Positions 50,384-63,356 are shown, counted from the stretch's first letter. The stretch is 64,000 bases of DNA from Staphylococcus debuckii (GCF_003718735.1 NZ_CP033460.1:806001-870000); one strand, 5' to 3'. Numbers and translations: made by a program. The notes: generated from the letters alone by a model not told the origin.

Positions 50384-51400
50384 GTGGAAGACTTGCTTAA
50401 AGTCCAACAGAAGTTAATTCCTGAGCTTGTCGACAGAATGTATCGCAGATTCACTATACTCACTACTATCAAGATGCACCAACCTGTTGGAAGAAGAAGC
50501 TTGAGCGAATACATGAACTTAACTGAACGTGTATTGCGGTCAGAAACAAACATGTTGAAGAAGCAAGAATTGATTAAAGTGAAACCTACTGGTATGGAAA
50601 TTACTGATGAAGGTGAACATTTAATCGACGAACTGGATAATTATTTCAACATGTACTCAGATGGTTACCATTTGGCACAACTGATTAAAGAACGTTATCA
50701 AATCAGTAATGTTTATGTCGTACCTGGAAATACAGATATCGATAATGCAGTGAAGAGTGAAATGGGTAATCAAGCTGGACAGCTCTTAGAAAAAACTTTT
50801 TATAAAGATGCGATAGTATCAATAACCGGTGGTTCTACAATGGCATCGGTAAGTGAGTCAATGCATGTATTGCCATTTAAAACTTTCTTTGTACCGGCAA
50901 GAGGCGGTTTAGGGGAAAATATGGTGTACCAAGCAAATACTATTGCAGCAAGTATGGCTGAACAGACTGGCGGTGACTACACAACATTATATGTTCCTGA
51001 TAATGTCAGTGAATCAACATATGAGTTGTTGATGCAAGAGCCTTCAGTTGCTAATACATTAGAAAAAATCAAGCAATCAAATATTACAATTCATGGCATT
51101 GGTGATGCGCTGAAAATGGCGAATCGACGTCATTCATCTAAAGATGTGATTGAAATGCTTCAACATCACAATGCTGTAGGAGAAGCATTTGGTTATTACT
51201 TCGATATTCATGGAAAGATCGTCCATAAAGTTAAAACGATAGGACTTCAAATGGAAGATTTAGAATCGAAGCAATATATATATGCTGTAGCTGGAGGTGC
51301 TTCTAAAGGCGAGGCGATAAAGGCTTATTTATCGATTGCCCCTAAGAATACTATTCTTATCACAGATGAAGGCGCAGCTAAAACTATCGTACAATCTTAA
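50384..51400 (+). CDS. cggR: Central glycolytic genes regulator CggR (GapR)
   Basis: CggR is a SorC-family repressor of the triose-phosphate genes, released by fructose-1,6-bisphosphate. The product (338 aa from GTG 50384) has an N-terminal winged helix with GRRSLSEYMNLTERVLRSE (about 36-54) and a C-terminal sugar-phosphate-binding domain with TGGSTMASV, VPARGGLGENMVYQANTIA, HGIGDALKMA and AVAGGASKGEAI. GTG is chosen because GGAGG lies 8 nt upstream and the next residues (EDLLKVQQKLIPEL) are the family start; the open frame before it covers the operator. Confidence 0.93.
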   Translation: MEDLLKVQQKLIPELVDRMYRRFTILTTIKMHQPVGRRSLSEYMNLTERVLRSETNMLKKQELIKVKPTGMEITDEGEHLIDELDNYFNMYSDGYHLAQLIKERYQISNVYVVPGNTDIDNAVKSEMGNQAGQLLEKTFYKDAIVSITGGSTMASVSESMHVLPFKTFFVPARGGLGENMVYQANTIAASMAEQTGGDYTTLYVPDNVSESTYELLMQEPSVANTLEKIKQSNITIHGIGDALKMANRRHSSKDVIEMLQHHNAVGEAFGYYFDIHGKIVHKVKTIGLQMEDLESKQYIYAVAGGASKGEAIKAYLSIAPKNTILITDEGAAKTIVQS

Positions 51401-51464
51401 ACAAATTTGGTTATAAAAAGTGAAACCACTTTTTAACAATATCTTTTTAAAGGAGGCCATAATA

Positions 51465-52472
51465 ATGGCAGTTAAAGTAGCAATTAATGGTTTTGGTAGA
51501 ATCGGTCGTTTAGCATTTAGAAGAATTCAAGATGTTGAAGGTGTCGATGTAGTAGCAGTAAACGACTTAACAGATGATGAAATGTTAGCGCATTTATTAA
51601 AATATGATACAATGCAAGGACGTTTCACAGAAGAAGTTGAAGTTGTAGATGGCGGATTCCGTGTGAATGGTAAAGAAGTTAAATCATTCGAAGAACCAGA
51701 TGCAAGCAAATTACCTTGGAAAGATTTAGACATTGATGTTGTATTAGAATGTACTGGTTTCTATACAAGTGATGAAAAAGCTAAAGCACATATCGATGCA
51801 GGTGCTAAAAAAGTATTAATTTCTGCTCCAGCAACTGGTGACGTTAAAACAATCGTTTATAACGTAAACCAAGATACTTTAGACAGCTCTGATGTTATCG
51901 TTTCAGGTGCTTCTTGTACTACAAACTCACTTGCTCCAGTAGCAAAAGTTTTAAACGACAGCTTTGGTTTAGTTGAAGGTTTCATGACTACTATCCATGC
52001 TTACACTGGTGACCAAAATACTCAAGATGGTCCACACAGAAAAGGTGACAAACGTCGTGCACGTGCAGCAGCTCAAAACATCGTTCCAAACTCAACTGGT
52101 GCTGCTAAAGCAATCGGTAAAGTAATCCCTGAAATTGATGGTAAATTAGACGGTGGCGCTCAACGTGTTCCTGTTGCAACTGGTTCATTAACAGAATTAA
52201 CAGTTGTATTAGACAAAGATGTTTCAGTTGAAGATGTAAACGAAGCAATGAAACAAGCTTCTAACGAATCATTCGGTTACAATGAAGACGAAATCGTATC
52301 TTCTGACGTAGTTGGTATGACATTCGGTTCATTATTCGATGCTACACAAACTCGTGTAATGACTGTATCAGGTCGCCAATTAGTTAAAGTTGCAGCTTGG
52401 TATGACAACGAAATGTCTTACACTGCACAATTAGTACGTACTTTAGAATACCTTATTAAAGACGTAAAATAA
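51465..52472 (+). CDS. gapA: Glyceraldehyde-3-phosphate dehydrogenase GapA
   Basis: GapA oxidises glyceraldehyde-3-phosphate with NAD in glycolysis. The 335-aa protein starts [11 protein letters not shown] (NAD loop) and has the active-site SCTTN with Cys151. The codon use is strongly biased as in highly expressed genes. I start at the ATG at 51465 after AAAGGAGG; an in-frame ATG at 51420 lies in the leader. It is second in the cggR operon. Confidence 0.98.
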   Translation: MAVKVAINGFGRIGRLAFRRIQDVEGVDVVAVNDLTDDEMLAHLLKYDTMQGRFTEEVEVVDGGFRVNGKEVKSFEEPDASKLPWKDLDIDVVLECTGFYTSDEKAKAHIDAGAKKVLISAPATGDVKTIVYNVNQDTLDSSDVIVSGASCTTNSLAPVAKVLNDSFGLVEGFMTTIHAYTGDQNTQDGPHRKGDKRRARAAAQNIVPNSTGAAKAIGKVIPEIDGKLDGGAQRVPVATGSLTELTVVLDKDVSVEDVNEAMKQASNESFGYNEDEIVSSDVVGMTFGSLFDATQTRVMTVSGRQLVKVAAWYDNEMSYTAQLVRTLEYLIKDVK

Positions 52473-52542
52473 TTTGATAATGAGATCTGAATTTGACAAG
52501 CTGTAAATGTGCTGTTGAATTTCAATGGTCAGCTTTTGAGTA

Positions 52543-52577
52543 AGCGGAGAGGCACATACGCTTCTCCGCTTTTTTAA
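52543..52577 (+). terminator. Hairpin after gapA, partial terminator
   Basis: AGCGGAGAGGC pairs with GCTTCTCCGCT and is followed by TTTTTT. It probably makes gapA mRNA more abundant than the downstream pgk-tpiA-gpmI message. Confidence 0.75.
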
Positions 52578-52735
52578 AATTATTAAGCTGTATTGGAACT
52601 TAGCGGATAGTTTGTTTCTAAATGGAGAAATTTTCAGATGCTTTAGATATTTTTTCTGCAATATTAACAGCTATATGCTAATCTCAATCTATAGACATTA
52701 AAGAATCATGCTTTCATTCAAAGGAGGAAGTTTAG

Positions 52736-53926
52736 ATGGCTAAAAAACATGTATCTGATTTAGATTTGAAAGGTAAAGTTGTATTAGAACGCGCTGATTT
52801 CAACGTACCTTTAAAAGACGGAAAAATTACTAACGACAACCGTATTGTTCAAGCTTTACCAACTATCGAGTATATTCTTGACCAAGGTGGAAGACTTGTT
52901 CTTTTCTCACACTTAGGAAAAGTTAAAGAAGAAAGCGATAAAGAAAAATTAACACTTCAACCTGTAGCTGAACGTTTAAGCGAAAAATTAGGCACAGATG
53001 TTAACTTTATTCCTCATACTCGCGGTGAAGTTTTAGAAAAAGCAATCGCAGAATTAAAAGATGGAGAAGTACTTTTAGTAGAAAATACGCGTTTTGAAGA
53101 TTTAGACGGTAAAAAAGAATCTAAAAACGATCCTGAATTAGGTAAATACTGGGCATCATTAGGTGATGTGTTTGTAAATGATGCATTTGGTACTGCTCAC
53201 CGTTCACATGCTTCAAACGTAGGTATTGCATCTCACTTAGAAAGTGCAGCTGGCGACTTAATGGAAAAAGAAATTAAATTTATCGGTGGTGTTGTAAATA
53301 ACCCTGATAAACCAGTTGTGGCTATCTTAGGTGGTGCGAAAGTATCAGATAAAATCGGTGTCATCGAAAACTTATTGAATGTAGCAGATAAAGTTCTTAT
53401 CGGCGGCGGTATGGCTTATACTTTCTTAAAAGCGCAAGGCTACGAAATCGGTAAATCATTATTAGAAGAAGACAAAGTAGATTTTGCGAAAGATTTATTA
53501 GAACGTGCAGGCGATAAAATTGTATTACCTGTAGATGCTAAAGTTGCAAAAGAATTCTCTAATGAAGCACAATTTACTGTTGTAACAATCGATCAAATTC
53601 CAGCAGATCAAGAAGCGCTTGACATTGGTCCTGAAACAGTAGATTTATTCAAAAAAGAACTCGAAGGCGCACATACTGTAGTATGGAACGGTCCTATGGG
53701 CGTATTCGAATTTGAAAACTTCGCACAAGGTACTATCGGTGTTTGTGAAGCAATTGCATCATTAAAAGACGCGACTACTATTATTGGTGGCGGCGACTCT
53801 GCAGCAGCAGCAATGATGCTTGGATTCGAAGACGACTTCTCACACATTTCAACTGGCGGCGGAGCTTCTCTTGAATATCTTGAAGGCAAAGAATTGCCAG
53901 GTATCAAATCTATCAGCGACAAATAA
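52736..53926 (+). CDS. pgk: Phosphoglycerate kinase
   Basis: PGK makes ATP and 3-phosphoglycerate from 1,3-bisphosphoglycerate. The 396-aa protein has RADFNVPL (about 19-26), the substrate-binding VENTRFED, the hinge and nucleotide stretch [12 protein letters not shown], and [10 protein letters not shown] near the end. AAAGGAGGAAG precedes the ATG. It is in the glycolytic operon. Confidence 0.98.
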   Translation: MAKKHVSDLDLKGKVVLERADFNVPLKDGKITNDNRIVQALPTIEYILDQGGRLVLFSHLGKVKEESDKEKLTLQPVAERLSEKLGTDVNFIPHTRGEVLEKAIAELKDGEVLLVENTRFEDLDGKKESKNDPELGKYWASLGDVFVNDAFGTAHRSHASNVGIASHLESAAGDLMEKEIKFIGGVVNNPDKPVVAILGGAKVSDKIGVIENLLNVADKVLIGGGMAYTFLKAQGYEIGKSLLEEDKVDFAKDLLERAGDKIVLPVDAKVAKEFSNEAQFTVVTIDQIPADQEALDIGPETVDLFKKELEGAHTVVWNGPMGVFEFENFAQGTIGVCEAIASLKDATTIIGGGDSAAAAMMLGFEDDFSHISTGGGASLEYLEGKELPGIKSISDK

Positions 53927-53947
53927 GCAATATAATTTATATAATAA

Positions 53948-54730
<783 letters not shown>

Positions 54731-54731
54731 T

Positions 54732-56249
54732 ATGGCAAAACAACCAACAGCATTAATCATCCTTGATGGTTTTGCGAACAGAGAAAGTGAACACGGTAAT
54801 GCAGTCAAACAAGCGAACAAACCAAATTTCGACCGTTATTATGACAAATATCCGACTACACAAATCGAAGCCAGCGGTTTAGCTGTAGGACTTCCAGAAG
54901 GTCAAATGGGCAACTCTGAAGTTGGTCATATGAACATCGGTGCAGGCCGTATTGTTTATCAAAGTTTGACTCGTATTAATAAAGCAATTGAAGATGGAGA
55001 TTTCTTTGAAAACGAAGTCTTGAACGAAGCAATCGAACATGTAAAAGCAAATGGTTCAGCCTTGCATGTCTTCGGTTTATTATCAGATGGCGGTGTACAC
55101 AGCCACTATAAACATTTATTTGCGATTTTAGAACTAGCGAAAAAACAAGGATTAGATAAAGTTTATGTGCACGGATTCTTAGATGGCCGTGACGTAGATC
55201 AAAAATCTGCCTTGAAATATGTCAAAGAAACTGAAGAAAAATTCAAAGAAATCGGTATTGGCCAATTTGCTTCAATTTCTGGACGTTATTACGCAATGGA
55301 CCGCGACAAACGTTGGGAACGTGAAGAAAAAGCTTATAACGCAATTCGTGATATCGATGCACCTGAATATGCATCAGCTGAAGAAGGTATTGAAGCTAAT
55401 TACGAAAACGATGTGACTGATGAATTCGTTGTGCCTTTCTCAATCAAAGAACAAAATGAAGGCGTTCAAGATGGCGACTCAGTAGTATTCTTCAACTTCC
55501 GTCCTGATAGAGCAGGTCAACTTTCTGAAATCTTCACTAATAAAGATTTCAAAGGATTTAAAGTTGAGCAACCTAAAGATTTATTCTTTGCTACATTTAC
55601 AAAATATAATGACCAAGTAGATGCTAGAATCGTATTTGAAAAAGTTGATTTGAAACAAACAATTGGTGAAGTTGCTGAAGCCAATAACTTAAAACAATTA
55701 CGTATTGCTGAAACTGAAAAATATCCTCATGTGACTTATTTCATGAGTGGTGGACGTAATGAAGAATTTGAAGGTGAACGTCGTCGCTTAATCGACTCAC
55801 CAAAAGTTGCAACTTATGACTTGAAACCTGAAATGAGTGCCTACGAAGTTAAAGATGCACTATTGGAAGAACTTGATAAAGGGGATTTAGATTTAATTCT
55901 CTTAAACTTTGCTAACCCAGATATGGTCGGCCATAGCGGTATGCTTGAACCGACTGTGAAAGCAATTGAAGCGGTAGATGAATGCTTAGGTGAAGTTGTA
56001 GATAAAATTATCGAAATGGGCGGCCACGCAATTATTACTGCTGACCATGGTAACTCAGATCAAGTATTGACTGATGACGACCAACCTATGACAACTCATA
56101 CTACTAACCCAGTTCCTGTTATTGTGACTAAAGAAGGCGTGACACTAAATGAAACTGGTAAACTTGGTGATTTAGCACCAACATTGCTTGATTTATTAGG
56201 TGTACAACAACCAGAAGAAATGACTGGTGTTTCTTTAATCAAACATTAA
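54732..56249 (+). CDS. gpmI: 2,3-bisphosphoglycerate-independent phosphoglycerate mutase
   Basis: GpmI converts 3- to 2-phosphoglycerate with two manganese ions. The 505-aa protein has the phosphoserine Ser62 in [23 protein letters not shown], and metal ligands including HGNSD. I start at the ATG at 54732, one base after the tpiA stop, with AGAAGGTG upstream; an ATG at 54720 inside tpiA is unlikely. It is last in the operon before eno. Confidence 0.97.
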   Translation: MAKQPTALIILDGFANRESEHGNAVKQANKPNFDRYYDKYPTTQIEASGLAVGLPEGQMGNSEVGHMNIGAGRIVYQSLTRINKAIEDGDFFENEVLNEAIEHVKANGSALHVFGLLSDGGVHSHYKHLFAILELAKKQGLDKVYVHGFLDGRDVDQKSALKYVKETEEKFKEIGIGQFASISGRYYAMDRDKRWEREEKAYNAIRDIDAPEYASAEEGIEANYENDVTDEFVVPFSIKEQNEGVQDGDSVVFFNFRPDRAGQLSEIFTNKDFKGFKVEQPKDLFFATFTKYNDQVDARIVFEKVDLKQTIGEVAEANNLKQLRIAETEKYPHVTYFMSGGRNEEFEGERRRLIDSPKVATYDLKPEMSAYEVKDALLEELDKGDLDLILLNFANPDMVGHSGMLEPTVKAIEAVDECLGEVVDKIIEMGGHAIITADHGNSDQVLTDDDQPMTTHTTNPVPVIVTKEGVTLNETGKLGDLAPTLLDLLGVQQPEEMTGVSLIKH

Positions 56250-56279
56250 GAAATTAGTGTGTCATTACTCAATAATCAA

Positions 56280-57649
<1,370 letters not shown>

Positions 57650-57708
57650 GTAAAGATTTACTAATTTTGAGTTCACGCAAAACTTCATAAAGTAGTAATC
57701 TTATTAGA

Positions 57709-57751
57709 GAAGCTGCTAGAGTCTTTGAAGACTTTAGCAGTTTCTTTTTTT
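57709..57751 (+). terminator. Terminator after eno
   Basis: GAAGCTGCTAGAGTCTT pairs with AGACTTTAGCAGTTTC, followed by TTTTTTT. Confidence 0.9.
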
Positions 57752-57843
57752 GGACTAGCTTTTTGTCGAAAATCATTGAGAAACTGATATAATTAAATAA
57801 ACAGAGTCAAACTTTCAGCGTGAATTAAGGAGATTGAATTTAA

Positions 57844-58314
57844 ATGGAAACTATAGATCGAGAAAAGGAGCTAAGAGCTAAGAAGTCTGGACGCTTTATT
57901 GCTTATGCTTCAGTATTGTTGGCTGTTATTTATGCAATCTACCTTTTTGTTGCTTTAGACAATAGTGTGGTAGCTGATATTCTCACATCACACCATATTG
58001 ATGCGACAAAAAATGCAGTAGGGAATTTTATTAACAGTTATCGACTAACAGGAATTATGTATTTAATCGCTTATATGTGCGGATTAATCGCAATTTGGAA
58101 TCAGCACACTTATTTATGGTGGTTCCTCTTTGCTGTTTATATCTCTCAAGCCTTTTATACTGCAGTCAATGCAGGTGTGATTATTCAAAGTATTAATCAC
58201 GTGAAGTCAGGGTTTATGACATTGCCTTTATGGATTACTATCATCGGTTCACTCGCTTTAGCAGTTTATATGTTGATTATTTCCATCAAACGTAAAAGTA
58301 CGTTTAATCGCTAA
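57844..58314 (+). CDS. Four-span membrane protein, unknown function
   Basis: The 156-aa protein has a charged N-terminus (METIDREKELRAKKSG) and four hydrophobic spans (about 18-38, 68-88, 92-114 and 124-146). No catalytic or binding motif is clear. AAGGAGA precedes the ATG. It lies between eno and secG, where S. aureus also has a small membrane protein gene. Confidence 0.75.
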   Translation: METIDREKELRAKKSGRFIAYASVLLAVIYAIYLFVALDNSVVADILTSHHIDATKNAVGNFINSYRLTGIMYLIAYMCGLIAIWNQHTYLWWFLFAVYISQAFYTAVNAGVIIQSINHVKSGFMTLPLWITIIGSLALAVYMLIISIKRKSTFNR

Positions 58315-58402
58315 TCAGTAAATAAGAAGATTGACCAAAAGTTGATAATTTACATTAAAATGTGTTATGCTTACTGAGTATATTATGAATGGAGGACTAC
58401 GC

Positions 58403-58639
58403 ATGCACACTTTATTGACAGTTTTATTAATTATAGACTGTATCGCTTTAATCACAGTTGTGTTACTCCAAGAAAGCAAAAGTAACGGCCTTTCAGGAGC
58501 AATCAGCGGCGGTGCTGAGCAGCTCTTCGGCGGTAAGCAGAAGCAGCGCGGTGTTGATTTATTCTTAAACCGTGTAACGATTGGATTATCTATTGCATTT
58601 TTCGTGTTGATGTTAGCAATTACTTATTTCAATATGTAA
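58403..58639 (+). CDS. secG: Protein translocase subunit SecG
   Basis: SecG is the accessory membrane subunit of SecYEG that aids SecA cycling. The 78-aa protein has two spans (about 2-22 and 55-75) flanking the family loop [25 protein letters not shown] start at the ATG at 58403 with GGAGG upstream; the ATG at 58367 is too early. It starts the secG-est-rnr-smpB-ssrA set. Confidence 0.96.
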   Translation: MHTLLTVLLIIDCIALITVVLLQESKSNGLSGAISGGAEQLFGGKQKQRGVDLFLNRVTIGLSIAFFVLMLAITYFNM

Positions 58640-58673
58640 GGTCCGACAATGTAAAAGTCGGGCTTTTTTCTTT
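58640..58673 (+). terminator. Hairpin after secG
   Basis: GTCCGAC pairs with GTCGGGC across a nine-base loop, followed by TTTTTT. Confidence 0.75.
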
Positions 58674-58729
58674 ATAATAGGACTATGAGTAAATTTGATT
58701 AATTGGGAATCATGAAAGGATTGAAAGAC

Positions 58730-59470
58730 ATGCAGATTAAATTGCCGAAACCATTCTTTTTTGAAGAAGGAAAAAGAGCGGTATTATTATTACACGGTTT
58801 CACTGGAAACTCTTCTGATGTAAGACAGTTAGGACGTTTTTTACAAAAGAAAGGTTATACATCATATGCGCCTCAATATGAAGGGCACGCAGCACCACCG
58901 GAAGAGATTTTACAATCCAGCCCGCATGTCTGGTATAAAGATGCGTTAGACGGTTACGACTATTTAGTGGAGCAAGGTTATGATGAAATTGCTGTAGCCG
59001 GGCTTTCGTTAGGTGGCGATTTTGCGCTTAAATTAAGCATAAATAGAGATGTAAAGGGTATTGTAACGATGTGTGCGCCTATGTTTATCAAGACAGAAGG
59101 CTCAATGTACGAAGGGGTACTCGAATATGCGCGCAATTTTAAAAAATACCAAGGGAAAGATGAAGCAACTATTGAACGTGAGATGGAAGCTTTCCATCCT
59201 ACAAATACATTAAAAGAATTGCAACAAACAATTCAAGATGTACGTAATCACGTTGATGAAGTGATGGATCCATTATTAGTCATCCAAGCAGAACAAGATA
59301 AAATGATTAATCCTGAATCTGCAAATGTGATTTATGATGAAGCATCTTCAGATGAAAAAAATATAAAATGGTATGCGGATTCCGGTCACGTCATTACAAT
59401 TGATAAAGAAAAAGAACAAGTCTTTGAGGATATTTACGATTTCCTTGAAAGTCTTGATTGGTCAAAATAG
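58730..59470 (+). CDS. est: Carboxylesterase
   Basis: The 246-aa alpha/beta hydrolase has oxyanion [10 protein letters not shown] (20-29), the nucleophile Ser93 in GLSLGGD, a late Asp in IQAEQDKMI and the catalytic His in DSGHVITID. It is very close by eye to the S. aureus and Geobacillus-type Est, a monoacylglycerol lipase-like carboxylesterase. I start at the ATG at 58730, after AAAGGA; the ATG at 58703 overlaps poor context. Confidence 0.94.
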   Translation: MQIKLPKPFFFEEGKRAVLLLHGFTGNSSDVRQLGRFLQKKGYTSYAPQYEGHAAPPEEILQSSPHVWYKDALDGYDYLVEQGYDEIAVAGLSLGGDFALKLSINRDVKGIVTMCAPMFIKTEGSMYEGVLEYARNFKKYQGKDEATIEREMEAFHPTNTLKELQQTIQDVRNHVDEVMDPLLVIQAEQDKMINPESANVIYDEASSDEKNIKWYADSGHVITIDKEKEQVFEDIYDFLESLDWSK

Positions 59471-59513
59471 AAATGAGAAACAAACAAATTAAATAATGAA
59501 AGGAGGGGGCATA

Positions 59514-61871
59514 ATGAATTTAAAACAATCTGTAGCAGATATTATTAAACAACCTGATTATGAACCCATGTCAGTTTCTGATTTTCAAGATCGTTTAGGT
59601 TTAAATAATGCCGACTCATTTAGAGACTTAATAAAGGTGTTAGTTGAACTGGAACAATCTGGCTTAGTAGAGCGAACGAAGACGGACCGCTACCAAAGAA
59701 AAGGAAGTCAAACTATGAAAAATAATCTCGTAAAAGGTACATTAAGTCAAAATAAAAAAGGTTTCGCATTCTTACGTCCTGAAGACGAAGAAATGGAAGA
59801 TATCTTTATTCCGCCGACAAAAATTAATCGTGCAATGGATGGAGATACCGTGATTGTTGAAGTTCAACCTTCAAAAGGTGAATTTAAAGGGAAAGTTGAA
59901 GGCGAAGTCAAAACCATCGAGAAACATTCTGTCACACAAGTCGTGGGAACTTATACAGAAGGGCGTCATTTTGGTTTCGTCATACCTGATGACAAGCGAA
60001 TTATGCAAGATATTTTTATACCTAAAGGTCAAAGCTTAGGCGCTGTCGAAGGTCATAAAGTATTAGTGCAAATTTCGAAATATGCAGAAGGAAATGACAA
60101 TCCAGAAGGTCATGTTTCTGCAATATTAGGTCATAAAAATGACCCAGGTGTAGATATTTTATCTATTATTTATCAACACGGTATCGAAATTGAATTTCCA
60201 GATGAAGTGTTGAAGGAAGCAGAAGAAGTTCCTGAGACGATTGAACCATCTGAAATTGAAGGCAGAACAGATTTGCGTGATGAATTGACGATTACTATCG
60301 ACGGCGCAGATGCAAAAGACTTAGATGATGCTATCAGTGTGACAAAATTACCGAATGGCAATACACAATTAACCGTCAGCATTGCAGATGTAAGCCACTA
60401 TGTTAAAGAAGGATCAGCTTTAGATAAAGAAGCTTATGACCGCGGTACAAGTGTCTATTTAGTAGACCGCGTTATTCCGATGATTCCGCATCGCTTAAGT
60501 AATGGCATTTGTTCGTTAAATCCTGATGTTGACCGTTTAACTTTAAGTTGCCGTATGGAAATTGATCAAGATGGCAACGTGAAAAATCATGAAATCTTTG
60601 ACAGTGTCATTAAATCTGACCATCGTATGACTTATGATGAAGTTAATCAAATTATTACTGATAAGAATCCAGAAGTACGTGAAAAGTATAAAGACGTGAC
60701 GCCGATGTTGGATTTAGCTCAAGATTTATCCAATCGCTTAAAACAAATGCGTAAACGTCGTGGTGAAATTGATTTCGATATTGATGAAGCTAAAGTATTA
60801 GTTAACGATGAAGGTATTCCGGTAGATGTTCAATTACGTGACCGCGGTGAAGGCGAACGCTTAATTGAATCCTTTATGTTAGCTGCAAATGAAACGGTTG
60901 CAGAACATTTCAATAAAATGGAAGTACCATTTATATATCGTGTCCACGAACAACCGAAATCAGACCGTTTAACACAATTCTTTGATTTCATTACGAACTT
61001 CGGAATTATGGTCAGAGGAACAGGAGAAGATATTTCTCCAAGTACTTTGCAAGAAATTCATGAAAAAGTAAAAGGGTTGCCAGAACAAACTGTAGTTTCT
61101 ACAATGATGCTGCGTTCTATGCAACAAGCACGCTATGAAGATACAAACTTAGGACACTTCGGGTTATCAGCTGATTACTATACTCACTTCACTTCACCGA
61201 TTCGTCGTTATCCTGACTTAGTAGTACATCGATTGATTCGTAAATATTTAATTGATGAAACAATGAGTGGTAAAGAATTGAGAAAATGGGAAGACAAGCT
61301 TCCTGAAATTGCTGAGCATACTTCAAACCGTGAACGTCGCGCTATTGAAGCAGAGCGCGATACAGATGAACTGAAAAAAGCTGAATTTATGCTGCAACAT
61401 ATTGGAGAAGAATATGAAGGTATTATCAGTTCTGTTGCTAACTTCGGAATGTTTGTCGAATTGCCGAATACTGTAGAAGGTATGGTTCATGTTTCAAACA
61501 TGACAGATGATTACTACCAATTCGCTGAAGGCCAAATGGCGATGTTTGGTGAACGTTCAGGTAATGTATTCCGTATTGGAGATTCAGTGAAAATTAAAGT
61601 TGTCAATGTAGATGTTGAACAACGTATGATTGATTTCCAAATTGTTGGCATGCCTGAACCGAAACGTAAAAAATCTGAAGATCGTCCAGCAAGAGGTACA
61701 ACTATCCAAGCTAAGACGCGCGGTAAAAGCTTAGGAAACGATAAGAAAAAAGGTAAGAAAAAACAACGTAAAGGTAAAAATCAACGTAACCGTGATAAAC
61801 AAAATAATACACAGCATAAACCTTATTACAAAAGTAAAAAAGTGAAACAAAAAGCGCGTAAAAAGAAATAA
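59514..61871 (+). CDS. rnr: Ribonuclease R
   Basis: RNase R is a processive 3'-5' exonuclease that degrades structured RNA and mRNAs released by trans-translation. The 785-aa protein has an N-terminal winged helix, two cold-shock domains, the RNB catalytic core with DAKDLDDAIS (active-site aspartates) and an S1 domain (EGIISSVANFGMFVELPNTVEG), then a Lys/Arg-rich tail. I start at the ATG at 59514 after AAAGGAGGGGG; the ATG at 59496 is inside that site. It lies just before smpB. Confidence 0.97.
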   Translation: MNLKQSVADIIKQPDYEPMSVSDFQDRLGLNNADSFRDLIKVLVELEQSGLVERTKTDRYQRKGSQTMKNNLVKGTLSQNKKGFAFLRPEDEEMEDIFIPPTKINRAMDGDTVIVEVQPSKGEFKGKVEGEVKTIEKHSVTQVVGTYTEGRHFGFVIPDDKRIMQDIFIPKGQSLGAVEGHKVLVQISKYAEGNDNPEGHVSAILGHKNDPGVDILSIIYQHGIEIEFPDEVLKEAEEVPETIEPSEIEGRTDLRDELTITIDGADAKDLDDAISVTKLPNGNTQLTVSIADVSHYVKEGSALDKEAYDRGTSVYLVDRVIPMIPHRLSNGICSLNPDVDRLTLSCRMEIDQDGNVKNHEIFDSVIKSDHRMTYDEVNQIITDKNPEVREKYKDVTPMLDLAQDLSNRLKQMRKRRGEIDFDIDEAKVLVNDEGIPVDVQLRDRGEGERLIESFMLAANETVAEHFNKMEVPFIYRVHEQPKSDRLTQFFDFITNFGIMVRGTGEDISPSTLQEIHEKVKGLPEQTVVSTMMLRSMQQARYEDTNLGHFGLSADYYTHFTSPIRRYPDLVVHRLIRKYLIDETMSGKELRKWEDKLPEIAEHTSNRERRAIEAERDTDELKKAEFMLQHIGEEYEGIISSVANFGMFVELPNTVEGMVHVSNMTDDYYQFAEGQMAMFGERSGNVFRIGDSVKIKVVNVDVEQRMIDFQIVGMPEPKRKKSEDRPARGTTIQAKTRGKSLGNDKKKGKKKQRKGKNQRNRDKQNNTQHKPYYKSKKVKQKARKKK

Positions 61872-61945
61872 ATTATAGTTGAGGAAGGACTGTGACAAAT
61901 TCAGTCCTCCTCACTTTGAAATTAATTCAACAAGAGGTGAACACG

Positions 61946-62416
61946 ATGTCGAAAAAGAAGAAAAAATCTCCAGGTACCTTAGCGGAGAATCGTAAAGCAA
62001 GACATGATTATAATATAGAAGATACGATTGAAGCGGGCATTGTGTTAAGAGGAACAGAGATTAAATCAATTCGACGTGGAAGCGCAAACTTGAAAGATAG
62101 TTTCGCACAAGTCAAAAACGGAGAAATTTACGTTCATAATATGCATATTGCACCTTATGAAGAAGGGAATAGATTCAATCATGATCCACTTCGCCCACGT
62201 AAATTACTTTTACACAAAAGAGAAATTGATAAGTTGGGGACACGTACAAGAGAAATAGGATATTCGATTATCCCGTTGAAGCTTTATCTTAAACATGGCG
62301 TTTGTAAAGTCTTGATTGGTATTGCAAGAGGTAAGAAAAAATACGATAAACGTCAAGATCTGAAAGATAAAGCAGTTAAACGTGATATGCAACGTGCTAT
62401 GAAAGATCGCTATTAA
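61946..62416 (+). CDS. smpB: SmpB, tmRNA-binding protein
   Basis: SmpB binds tmRNA and delivers it to stalled ribosomes. The 156-aa protein has the N-terminal [26 protein letters not shown] core (split here: ARHDY near 18 and [10 protein letters not shown] near 34), [20 protein letters not shown] and the basic C-terminal tail ([18 protein letters not shown]). I start at the ATG at 61946 with AGAGGTG upstream; an earlier ATG at 61892 adds unrelated residues. Confidence 0.97.
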   Translation: MSKKKKKSPGTLAENRKARHDYNIEDTIEAGIVLRGTEIKSIRRGSANLKDSFAQVKNGEIYVHNMHIAPYEEGNRFNHDPLRPRKLLLHKREIDKLGTRTREIGYSIIPLKLYLKHGVCKVLIGIARGKKKYDKRQDLKDKAVKRDMQRAMKDRY

Positions 62417-62421
62417 AAAAG

Positions 62422-62458
62422 GTAGAAGCGGTAATGAAAAGTTTCCGCTTCTACATCT
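62422..62458 (+). terminator. Terminator after smpB
   Basis: GTAGAAGCGG pairs with CCGCTTCTAC around a short A-rich loop. A T-rich tail is short. Confidence 0.75.
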
Positions 62459-62490
62459 TCAAATTAATAATCGTAGTCTAAACATTAGAA

Positions 62491-62519
62491 TTGCGTCTAA
62501 CCGCGTAATTTGATATGAT
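62491..62519 (+). promoter_or_regulatory. ssrA promoter
   Basis: TTGCGT (62491-62496), 17-nt spacer and an extended -10 (TGA then TATGAT, 62511-62519). It starts a precursor about 45 nt before the mature tmRNA end. Confidence 0.7.
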
Positions 62520-62568
62520 TAAGAATGCTATCGGATTCATCAAAGAATGAATCTCATATTTATATTAC

Positions 62569-62925
62569 GGGGACGTTTTGGATTCGACAGGGGTCCCCAG
62601 AGCTTATTAAGCGTGTCGGAGGGTTGTCTCCGTCATCAACACACTCAGTTTATAATAACTGGCAAATCAAACAATAATTTAGCAGTAGCTGCGTAATAGC
62701 ACTCTGCATCGCCTAACAGCATCTCCTATGTGCTGTTAACGCGATTCAACTTTAGTAGGATACGCTAGGCACTGCTGTTCGAAGTCTGCCTAGAAGAGAT
62801 GAATCGGACTAGCATGATGCTGGTTGTCTGTTTCCTACCATCATGTGAAATTGATTAATAGACTACACACGTAGAAAGATTTGTATCAGGATCCTTGGAC
62901 GCGGGTTCAAATCCCGCCGTCTCCA
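62569..62925 (+). ncRNA. ssrA: tmRNA
   Basis: tmRNA rescues stalled ribosomes and tags the unfinished peptide. The 357-nt RNA has the tRNA-like ends (GGGGACG pairs with CGTCTCC, T arm GCGGGTTCAAATCCCGC) and the tag frame at 62661-62696: GGC AAA TCA AAC AAT AAT TTA GCA GTA GCT GCG TAA, that is GKSNNNLAVAA after the alanine charged on tmRNA. S. aureus has Phe in place of Leu at residue 7. Pseudoknot regions lie after the tag. The 3' CCA is not encoded. The 3' end is a frequent integration site for islands. Confidence 0.97.
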
Positions 62926-62969
62926 TACATACACGAATATTCGTTAATATTTGTTATATCAGATTTGAG

Positions 62970-63003
62970 AGAAACGTTGTTAAATCAACGTTTCTTTTTA
63001 TTT
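62970..63003 (+). terminator. Terminator after ssrA
   Basis: Perfect GAAACGTTG / CAACGTTTC stem followed by TTTTTATTTT. Confidence 0.88.
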
Positions 63004-63206
63004 TGGCCTTTTTCATTGATATCAATATTTTAAAAATGTGGACACGGATTGGACACTTCAAAAGTTGGTGTCCAATTAAAATTTTGGTAAGGGGGAGAAT
63101 GTGGATGAGTTTTTATTCACTTCTATCGCTCGTCTTTTGATTGTTAAAATCGGTTAGAAAGAGATAACAAATAATTTACGATAAAAAGATAGAGAAAATT
63201 TTTATA
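63004..63206. other. AT-rich junction after ssrA
   Basis: Contains a close pair of TTGGACAC and TTGGTGTCC (63049-63076) and a good AAGGGGGA site before a 13-codon frame (MWMSFYSLLSLVF) that I do not count as a gene. Nothing else is clear. Confidence 0.4.
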
Positions 63207-63356
63207 ATGGAATGTAAACATAACGAAAACGGTTTGTTAGAAGAAACACAGTTTAATATAGATGATTTCTTTTTCTTAAAACTTAATTCAACAGAAAAAT
63301 TAGAAGATAATATATTTTTTAAGGAATTGAGTTCTTTAATAGAGGAAATAAATTAG
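63207..63356 (+). CDS. Small hypothetical ORF or gene remnant
   Basis: A 49-codon frame encodes an acidic peptide (MECKHNENGLLEETQF..., ending SSLIEEIN). There is no good ribosome site (AAATTTTTATA precedes it). Its composition is protein-like rather than random, so it may be the end of a decayed gene next to the island insertion point. No family is recognised. Confidence 0.35.
   Translation: MECKHNENGLLEETQFNIDDFFFLKLNSTEKLEDNIFFKELSSLIEEIN

Noticed and set aside
62895..63140. 81-codon frame starting inside tmRNA
   Set aside because: Its start overlaps the tmRNA T arm and it reads through the ssrA terminator.
63103..63141. 13-codon hydrophobic peptide with a strong ribosome site after ssrA
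   Set aside because: It is too short to support as a gene or toxin without an antitoxin RNA or conservation; recorded only as part of the junction.
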